IMG/VR virus record: IMGVR_UViG_3300017750_000162
Span: 1 to 20,460 of that record
Direction: 5' to 3' (one strand)
DNA length: 20,460 nucleotides
DNA from: a virus
Shown: in pieces, positions 14,934 through 20,460 of the stretch
Numbering within the stretch: the stretch's first letter is position 1
Layout of the letters: the number at the start of each line of letters is the position of its first letter
Notes under the pieces: model-generated
What the model was told of the DNA's origin: nothing
Database searches by the model: none
Seen by the model: only the letters and a program-made list of their open reading frames with translations
Program-made: the position numbers and the translations under genes

Positions 14934-15081
14934 AAGCAAGAAGAGCCCAACACCTAAGAATAAGGCTCTGTATGCTCGTGTAAAATCTGAAGCCAAACGA
15001 AAATTCAAAGTATATCCAAGTGCTTACGCGAACGCTTGGTTAGTTAGGACATATAAGAAACGTGGTGGTACTTACGCATGA
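14905..15081 (+). CDS. 58-residue basic protein
   Basis: This short ORF fills the apparent gap between two longer genes. It overlaps the previous gene by 29 bases and shares ATGA with the next. The first 20 residues are Lys/Ser-rich; the second half reads RKFKVYPSAYANAWLVRTYKK(R)GG in substance, a sequence type I know from small proteins of marine phages, where KFKVYPSAYAN is the conserved core. The ribosome site is weak (GAGAG), consistent with coupling. Function unknown; the charge suggests nucleic acid or virion binding. Confidence 0.75.
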   Translation: MTKKRSSKTKSKKSPTPKNKALYARVKSEAKRKFKVYPSAYANAWLVRTYKKRGGTYA

Positions 15082-15407
15082 GCCTAAAAGAATGGTTTGG
15101 AAGCGGACCAAGAGGAGACTGGGTGGATATAAGCCGGAAGAACGAGGATGGAAGCCACCCTCAATGCGGGCGGAAAAAGGCTTCTACTGCCCGATCCGGC
15201 TATCCGAAATGTGTGCCTCGTGCAAAAGCAAACCGTATGAGTTCTGCACAGAAGAAGAGTGCAGTTCGTCGGAAGCGGGCTAAAGCACAAGGAGTGGGCG
15301 GTAAGCCTACGAATGTTGCCACAGACTCTCCTAAAACGACACAAAAGGCAGCATACGGAGGTAAGGTTTACTCCTGCGGTAGCACTTCAAGACGGGCGAT
15401 GTACTAA
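15078..15407 (+). CDS. Basic cysteine-containing protein, DUF5872-like
   Basis: A 109-residue protein. MSLKEWFGSGPRGDWVDISR, CGRKKAS, YPKCVPRAKANRM and KKSAVRRKRA form a pattern found in small proteins of marine phages, which I recall as DUF5872. Four-base coupling (ATGA) with the previous gene and a shared A with the next start (TAATG) place it in a tight operon. Cysteines at CGRK and PKCVP may bind metal. The function is not known. Confidence 0.72.
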   Translation: MSLKEWFGSGPRGDWVDISRKNEDGSHPQCGRKKASTARSGYPKCVPRAKANRMSSAQKKSAVRRKRAKAQGVGGKPTNVATDSPKTTQKAAYGGKVYSCGSTSRRAMY

Positions 15408-15772
15408 TGTTGAGAGAAAACAGCAAGCATCAGACGACAGGAGCTACTATAGCATCCACCTCTGCTGACGGTAGTGCTACTGTTGTGTACACCACTCCCA
15501 GTAACTACAGCGGAGCCGTGAGGTTCTTGCACATATCAAACAACAATTCTGCTACAAAAAAAGTATACGTTCAATACTACGATGCTGCAAATACAACGTA
15601 TCACTACATTGCTAACGGTTTAAGCATGGCAGGACACAGCGTAGTAGATCTCGTTAACGGTAATTTTTTCTTTACCAATTCCGGAGATAAGATTGTGGCG
15701 TTTGGCGAAACGACTAACACGATGGAAGTGTTGGTATCTGTCGAAGAGTTTTTTGATCCGCACAGAGGTTAA
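15407..15772 (+). CDS. Small beta-rich structural protein
   Basis: A 121-residue protein dominated by beta strands: TVVYTTPSNYSGAVRFLHIS, then KVYVQYYD, TTYHYIANGLSMAGHS and DLVNGNFFFTNSGDKIVAF. It resembles minor structural proteins next to tail genes of marine phages. Its layout also matches the 116-residue protein at 19892-20242, so the two may be paralogues. A tail or neck component is likely; the exact part is unknown. Confidence 0.6.
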   Translation: MLRENSKHQTTGATIASTSADGSATVVYTTPSNYSGAVRFLHISNNNSATKKVYVQYYDAANTTYHYIANGLSMAGHSVVDLVNGNFFFTNSGDKIVAFGETTNTMEVLVSVEEFFDPHRG

Positions 15773-15774
15773 TA

Positions 15775-16437
15775 ATGAATTACTTACAGCTTTGCAACGC
15801 AGTTCTTAGAGAGCTTAACGAGGTAGAAATCACAAACGTGACTTCAACTCGTGGGCTGCAAACGGCTGTAGCTGACTTCATCAACAAGTCACAGCGCGAT
15901 ATCATTAACTCTGAAGTCGAGTGGCCTTTTACTGTAGCCAACGATTCAGACACAACGGTTGATGGTCAACGCCTCTACACGTTCGAGACCAATGCCAAGA
16001 CCCTCAAGTGGTCAACGTTCACCGTGCAGGAGTCCGCAAGTCTACCAGAACGGCGACTAGACTACATCAGCTACGACGAGTATCTGGACAAGTACCATGA
16101 GTCAGACACCAACCCAGACGGTAGCGCAGAGGGACTGCCAGAGTTTGTGTATCACACACCTGACGACAAGTATGGTCTGTCTCCGGCTCCGGACAAGTCT
16201 ACCTACACGATCCGTTACGCATACTACACCACAGTATCTGACTTAGCTGCCAACACAGACACTCCGTCCATACCGGATCGTTTTCACGATGTAATCGTTA
16301 ACAGAGCAAAGTACTACGCATACCTTTTGCGTTCCGACCCACAAGCCGCTCAATTTGCACAGAGGGACTACGAACAAGGGCTACGTCGGATGAGAGTGGA
16401 ACTCATCAATCGTAAAGACTACATGAGAGCAGTCTGA
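15775..16437 (+). CDS. Tail tubular protein A / head-tail adaptor (T7 gp11-like)
   Basis: A 220-residue protein. MNYLQLCNAVLRELNEVEI, VADFINKSQRDIINSEVEWPF and the C-terminal FHDVIVNRAKYYAYLLRSDP are typical of the gp11-like adaptors that bind the portal and connect to the nozzle. The start is two bases after the preceding stop and the end overlaps the next gene (TGATG). The pair of this gene and the next is the main argument for a short-tailed phage. Confidence 0.8.
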   Translation: MNYLQLCNAVLRELNEVEITNVTSTRGLQTAVADFINKSQRDIINSEVEWPFTVANDSDTTVDGQRLYTFETNAKTLKWSTFTVQESASLPERRLDYISYDEYLDKYHESDTNPDGSAEGLPEFVYHTPDDKYGLSPAPDKSTYTIRYAYYTTVSDLAANTDTPSIPDRFHDVIVNRAKYYAYLLRSDPQAAQFAQRDYEQGLRRMRVELINRKDYMRAV

Positions 16438-17966
16438 TGCCTGATACTTCAATTATTAGTCCATACGTGGTGAAGTTAGGTGGCGGTCTTATTCTCAACA
16501 GAGATTCATTCTCTATGCCCCCCGGAGCCGCATCAGAGTTAATTAACTTTGAGCCGGACGTTGCAGGTGGCTATCGTCGCATCAACGGTTACGCCAAATA
16601 CAACTCTAACATTGTACCGCAGACGAGTGCCTCGACAGAAAAAGTTCTAGGGGTTGCAGTGTTTAAAAACAAGATCGTTGCTGCTAGAGGAACAAAAGTA
16701 TTTTTTGGTGGTGCTACAGGATCTTGGACAGAGATAGACTCTAGTAGAACAAGTGCTGGTCGTTACGACTTTACAATTTACAATTTTAATAACACAGAAA
16801 AAATAGCGTACGCGGACGGTGTAAACAGAGCTTCTATTTTTGATGGTTCATCTGTTACAGACATCAACGCAACAGGCGCACCGTCTGATCCGGAATCAAT
16901 CGCAGTGTTTAAGAACCACATGTTCTTTGCAGGTATGTCAGCAAACCCTCAAGAGATTGTGTTCTCTGCACCGTTTACTGAGACAAGTTTCTCTACGGCA
17001 AACGGAGCCGGATCCATCAAGGTAGATAGTGCTGTTGTTAAGTTGGTTACTTTTAGGGATTCCCTATTTATATTCTGCGAAGATCAGATACACCAGCTTC
17101 AAGGATCGTCCATCGCAGACTTTGTTCTGAAACCAGTTACTCGTAGGATTGGTTGCGTAGACAGGTTCAGCGTTCAGGAACTTGGCGGTGATATTGTTTA
17201 TCTCGCACCGGATGGTCTTCGCACACTGGCTGGTACAGCTAAAATTGGTGACGTAGAACTCGGAACCGTATCGAAGCAAATTCAGGATAGACTCCTTCTT
17301 CGTAACATTAGCCTAGATAGAATATCTTCTGTCGTTATCCGTAACAAAAGTCAGTACCGAATATTCTTTGCAGCAGATAGCGCGATTGAAGCGTCTGCCC
17401 CCGGAGTTGCCGGAGTGTTGAAACAAACAGATCAGGGCGGCATTGGCTGGGAATACTCTGATCTAAAAGGTATTAAACCGTCATGTTGCGATTCAGGCTT
17501 TGTTAGTAACGTAGAGACAATCGTACACGGAGGCCATGACGGTTACGTCTATCAGCAAGAAACAGGGAACACCTTTGATAGCACAAACATCATAGCTAGG
17601 TTCTCGTCTCCAGATCACAACATGGGCGATGCAGGTATCCGTAAGAATATGCAACGCATCATTTGGAACTATGAGAACGAAGGAAACATCAACACTAAGT
17701 TTCGTATTCGGTATGATTTCTTTTCATCCGACAGTCCGCAACCCTCGCAGTATTCTCTCTTAACAGGAGGTTCTGCTGCTATTTACGGCAACCCCGTCAG
17801 TGCCTACGGAACAGCGGTGTACGGATCATCGGGAGCTCCTCTTGTTCGTCAGACCGTTGAGGGTGGGGGATTTACCGTAGCGGTTCGTGTGGACGATAAT
17901 GGAGGACTGGCTCCGTTCTCTCTAAAAGGATACCAACTAGAATTTACCCCCGGAGGAAGAAGGTAA
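16437..17966 (+). CDS. Tail nozzle / tail tubular protein B-like
   Basis: A 509-residue protein beginning with a conserved stretch (VKLGGGLILNRDSFSMPPG, then LINFEPDVAGGYRRINGY) seen in nozzle or DNA-stabilising proteins of podoviruses. Repeated beta strands through residues 60-420 (for example FKNKIVAARGTKVFF, FKNHMFFAG, FRDSLFIFCED) suggest a propeller-like body, as in the nozzle. It would sit below the adaptor and anchor fibres. Overlap with the adaptor gene implies coupled translation. Confidence 0.72.
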   Translation: MPDTSIISPYVVKLGGGLILNRDSFSMPPGAASELINFEPDVAGGYRRINGYAKYNSNIVPQTSASTEKVLGVAVFKNKIVAARGTKVFFGGATGSWTEIDSSRTSAGRYDFTIYNFNNTEKIAYADGVNRASIFDGSSVTDINATGAPSDPESIAVFKNHMFFAGMSANPQEIVFSAPFTETSFSTANGAGSIKVDSAVVKLVTFRDSLFIFCEDQIHQLQGSSIADFVLKPVTRRIGCVDRFSVQELGGDIVYLAPDGLRTLAGTAKIGDVELGTVSKQIQDRLLLRNISLDRISSVVIRNKSQYRIFFAADSAIEASAPGVAGVLKQTDQGGIGWEYSDLKGIKPSCCDSGFVSNVETIVHGGHDGYVYQQETGNTFDSTNIIARFSSPDHNMGDAGIRKNMQRIIWNYENEGNINTKFRIRYDFFSSDSPQPSQYSLLTGGSAAIYGNPVSAYGTAVYGSSGAPLVRQTVEGGGFTVAVRVDDNGGLAPFSLKGYQLEFTPGGRR

Positions 17967-17969
17967 AAA

Positions 17970-19844
17970 ATGGCAGGATACGCAGCAAGACAATCAACCT
18001 ATGTGGATGGTGACGTTATTGATGCCGCCGATAGTAATGACGAATTTGACGCAATCTTAGCGGCGTTTGGATCTACTAGCGGGCACAACCATGATGGCAC
18101 AGCGGGCGAAGGCTCCCGCATCACTGTTGTTGGAACATCTTCTGACAACGTTACGTTTGGGTCGGCCCTGACACCTGACGCAAACAATACCATAGATATC
18201 GGCACAAGTAGCGCGCAGTTCAAAGACCTATACATCGATGGTACAGCCTATTTGGACGCGATTGATTTCAACGGCACAGCCATCAGTTCAACCGCTGCAG
18301 AACTGAACATCGTAGACGGTAGCACTGCCGCCACCTCTACGACGCTTGCAGATGCTGACCGTGTGGTCGTCAACGACAACGGCACGATGGTGCAGGTTGC
18401 TTTGACTGACTTCGAGACATACTTTGAGTCGGCTCTGGATACGCTGTCTAACGTGACAACCGTCGGTGCCCTCAACGCAGGTTCGATTACCAGCGGGTTC
18501 GGGGCGATTGACAACGGCTCATCCGCTATCACCACTACAGGATTAATTTCTGGTGGTTCATTAGATATTGATGATGTTCTTATCAACGGCACAACTATTG
18601 GTCATACAGATGATACAGACCTTATAACTCTATCTAATGGTGTGGTTACAGTTGCTGGTGAAGTATCTATGACCACTCTAGACATAGGGGGCACAGACGT
18701 TACCTCTACGGCTGCAGAGTTGAACATAATGGACGGGAACACGTCAGCCTCTAGCACTACAGTGGCAGATGCAGACCGTGTGGTGTTTAACGACGATGGC
18801 ACCATGAAGCAGGTAGCAGTCACAGATTTAGCTGCATATTTCGATGATGAAATTACAGCTATGCCAAATCTCGTTACCACTGCAGCTACTACGGTGGGTG
18901 CACTTAACAGCGGTTCTATCACATCAGGGTTTGGTGCAATCGACAACGGATCGTCTGCCATCACTACTACAGGTACGGTTACTTATGGTAGTCTGTCTGA
19001 CGGAAGCATCACAATCACTGCGTTCGTTGACGAAGACGATATGAGCAGTAACAGCGCAACGCTGGTGCCAACACAACAATCTGTCAAAGCGTACGTAGAC
19101 ACACAGATTACTGCTGAAGATCTTGATATCACCACAGACAGCGGAACTATCGCTATCGATCTAGATAGTGAGACTCTGACTGTTGCGGGAGGCACAGGTC
19201 TTGACTCTAGCGCAACTAGTAACACGGTTACTCTAGCTATCGACAGCACCGTTGCAACACTGACAGGCTCCCAATCCCTAACTAACAAAACTCTCGACAT
19301 CGATAATAACACGTTGTCAAATGTTGAAGTGGATAACTTTAAGGCTTCTGCCATTGTTATAGAATCAGAGGGCATTGGATCAAATGACAATGACACGACA
19401 CTGCCAACTAGTGCTGCAGTTAAAGATTATGTAGACACTCAGATTACTGCTGAAGATCTAGATATCACTACAGATAGTGGGACCATTGCTATTGATCTAG
19501 ATAGTGAGACTCTAACTGTTAGTGGCGGAACAGGCATTGACTCTAGCGCAACGGGTAACGCTGTGACGGTGGCTATAGATAGCACAGTTGCTACTCTGGC
19601 AGGATCTCAAACTTTAACTAACAAGACCCTAACAACTCCAATCGTTAACGCCGGACTGCAACTTAAAAACGGATCAACCAGTGCAGGTTTCTTAGAGTTT
19701 TTTGAAGATTCTGACAATGGAACTAACAAAGCAACTCTTATTGGACCTGCCTCCACAGCAGATGTAACTCTTACATTACCCACCGCTACTGGAACTATTG
19801 CAACCACTGATGATGCAACAGCTTTAGCTATCGCTTTGGGTTGA
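17970..19844 (+). CDS. Repeat-built tail fibre protein
   Basis: A 624-residue fibre, poor in Lys/Arg/aromatics and rich in Thr, Ser, Asp, Ala and Gly, probably a trimeric beta shaft. GHNHDG at 38-43 is a histidine motif common near fibre attachment or metal-binding sites. The body is made of duplicated units: STAAELNIxDG modules (near 104-151 and 243-290), GSITSGFGAIDNGSSAITTTG modules (near 165-191 and 309-335), and a long YVDTQITAEDLDITTDSGT module (near 370-442 and 481-554), each ending in TLTNKTL-type sequence for the last. GGAGGAAGAAGG precedes the ATG. No chaperone or enzymatic domain is visible. Confidence 0.8.
   Translation: MAGYAARQSTYVDGDVIDAADSNDEFDAILAAFGSTSGHNHDGTAGEGSRITVVGTSSDNVTFGSALTPDANNTIDIGTSSAQFKDLYIDGTAYLDAIDFNGTAISSTAAELNIVDGSTAATSTTLADADRVVVNDNGTMVQVALTDFETYFESALDTLSNVTTVGALNAGSITSGFGAIDNGSSAITTTGLISGGSLDIDDVLINGTTIGHTDDTDLITLSNGVVTVAGEVSMTTLDIGGTDVTSTAAELNIMDGNTSASSTTVADADRVVFNDDGTMKQVAVTDLAAYFDDEITAMPNLVTTAATTVGALNSGSITSGFGAIDNGSSAITTTGTVTYGSLSDGSITITAFVDEDDMSSNSATLVPTQQSVKAYVDTQITAEDLDITTDSGTIAIDLDSETLTVAGGTGLDSSATSNTVTLAIDSTVATLTGSQSLTNKTLDIDNNTLSNVEVDNFKASAIVIESEGIGSNDNDTTLPTSAAVKDYVDTQITAEDLDITTDSGTIAIDLDSETLTVSGGTGIDSSATGNAVTVAIDSTVATLAGSQTLTNKTLTTPIVNAGLQLKNGSTSAGFLEFFEDSDNGTNKATLIGPASTADVTLTLPTATGTIATTDDATALAIALG
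18278..18975 (+). repeat. Two interleaved duplicated units in the tail fibre gene
   Basis: Unit A is at about 18278-18422 and 18696-18839; unit B at 18459-18542 and 18892-18975. The protein copies are close, while the DNA copies differ mainly at synonymous positions, so the duplication is old and the protein is under constraint. Confidence 0.75.
19078..19630 (+). repeat. Long duplicated unit in the tail fibre gene
   Basis: Copies at about 19078-19297 and 19411-19630, each about 220 bases, encode nearly the same 73 residues. Shared DNA blocks such as CAGATTACTGCTGAAGATCT remain identical, while other codons differ. Confidence 0.78.
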
Positions 19845-19869
19845 CATACAGGCAAAAAGAGTATATAAT
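19841..19869 (+). promoter_or_regulatory. Perfect-consensus sigma70 promoter in the tail module
   Basis: TTGACA (19841-19846), a 17-base spacer and TATAAT (19864-19869) match the bacterial consensus at all 12 positions with the ideal spacing. The -35 box contains the TGA stop of the fibre gene. The ATG of the next gene is 22 bases after the -10 box, with TAGGATT at 19880-19886 as ribosome site. Confidence 0.75.
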
Positions 19870-19891
19870 ATAGAAGCTAATAGGATTAATC

Positions 19892-20242
19892 ATGGCTAAT
19901 ACCTTTAAAGTAAAAACAAATGCTGCTATGCCAGCCTCCGCTGGTACGCCTCTGACTCTTTACACGTGCCCCGGCTCGACCACTTCGGTTGTGCTGGGTT
20001 TAATTTTGTGTAACGTAGGCACAGCACAGCACACTGTAGACGTTCAACTAGTGTCTGATACCAGTGACACGGAAACAAACGAAACAGTAAAGCTGCTGGA
20101 AAACGTACCGATACCCGCAGGTTCATCACTAGAGGTGCTGTCAGGTGGCAAGGTCGTAATACAAGCTACAGACGTTATAAAGATTGACGCAGATACGGCG
20201 GCAAAGATTGACGCGACACTGAGCATTATGGAGATCACCTGA
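19892..20242 (+). CDS. Small beta-sandwich structural protein with its own promoter
   Basis: A 116-residue, beta-rich protein: LYTCPGSTTSVVLGLILCN, then VDVQLVSD, LLENVPIPAGSSLEVLSGGK and VIQATDVIKID. Similar small proteins are found beside tail fibres and may cap or join them. Spacing of the strands parallels the 121-residue protein at 15407-15772. It is the first gene after a consensus promoter, and its stop overlaps the next start (TGATG). Function unknown. Confidence 0.6.
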   Translation: MANTFKVKTNAAMPASAGTPLTLYTCPGSTTSVVLGLILCNVGTAQHTVDVQLVSDTSDTETNETVKLLENVPIPAGSSLEVLSGGKVVIQATDVIKIDADTAAKIDATLSIMEIT

Positions 20243-20460
20243 TGGCTTACACTGGCAACAAGCCGACCAATGTAGTCGATGTCAGCGAAACGCAATCACT
20301 TACGGTTGATGGCGACCTTACTGTTGATACCACCACCTTGAAGGTAGACAGCACGAACAATCGTGTAGGCATCGGCACGAGTTCGCCTGACGCAAGTTTA
20401 CACATTGAGGGTTCTGGTGTTTCTGCTCTGAGATTTGGGAACATTGGCCCATCAAGCAAT
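20242..20460 (+). CDS. Tail fibre protein, 5' part only
   Basis: The frame is open from the ATG at 20242 to the window end (73 codons). The sequence has SLTVDGDLTVDTTTLKVDST and VGIGTSSPDASLHIEGSG, the common repeat-like start of phage fibre or appendage proteins, in which NNRVGIGTxxP often precedes a variable tip. The rest of the gene lies outside. ATG overlap with the previous stop indicates coupling. Confidence 0.75.
   Translation, partial: MAYTGNKPTNVVDVSETQSLTVDGDLTVDTTTLKVDSTNNRVGIGTSSPDASLHIEGSGVSALRFGNIGPSSN

Noticed and set aside
18278-19630. Possible CRISPR array
   Set aside because: The repeats are long, few, diverged at synonymous sites and in frame within a fibre gene.
1-20460. 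tRNA genes
   Set aside because: I saw no cloverleaf with a GTTCRA-type T-loop and paired acceptor arm in the few gaps; a tRNAscan run was not possible.

Overview
The window looks like the packaging, head, lysis and tail half of a short-tailed (podovirus-like), tailed dsDNA phage, probably one infecting a marine alphaproteobacterium. The order is small terminase, large terminase, portal, scaffold, HK97-like coat, lysis pair, gp11-like and gp12-like tail tube proteins, then fibres. There is no tape measure, sheath or long-tail tube gene. The host guess rests on the GTA-type holin and on small basic proteins that I recognise from marine phages; it is inference, not proof. Every gene I can support lies on the + strand, packed with 1-30 base overlaps typical of phage operons.

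Layout: 1-417 is a structured non-coding leader. It holds a rightward sigma70-type promoter for the terminase operon. On the minus strand it also has a complete small transcription unit (promoter, about 100 nt, intrinsic terminator) that looks like a phage small RNA. 418-2726 is packaging (TerS, a small coupled ORF, TerL). 2730-4514 is an unexpected protein with a degenerate tyrosine-recombinase-like domain plus a charged helical tail. 4526-6935 holds a small ORF, the portal, and a gene buried out of frame in the portal 3' end. 6916-10981 holds two large AT-rich virion-type proteins; the second carries an HExxH zinc-protease-like motif. 11066-13391 is scaffold, coat and a likely decoration protein, closed by a strong hairpin. 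13439-15407 is a run of small genes: a DUF6321-like basic protein, an unlisted 28-residue cysteine-rich microprotein, a 3TM-type holin, an M15 endolysin, and three small proteins behind their own promoter. 15407-20460 is tail: a small beta protein, gp11-like and gp12-like proteins, a repeat-built fibre, a consensus promoter, a second small beta protein and the start of another fibre.

Together these genes would build a procapsid (portal, scaffold, coat), fill it (TerS/TerL), close and extend it with a short tail (gp11/gp12-like) with fibres, and lyse the host (holin plus peptidase). The two large proteins between portal and scaffold, and the recombinase-like protein after TerL, sit where podoviruses often encode internal or ejected virion proteins. 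That is the most plausible but unproven role for them. The least conventional content is the leader small RNA, the recombinase-like protein, the metalloprotease-like virion protein, the cysteine-rich microprotein and the gene overlapped by the portal.
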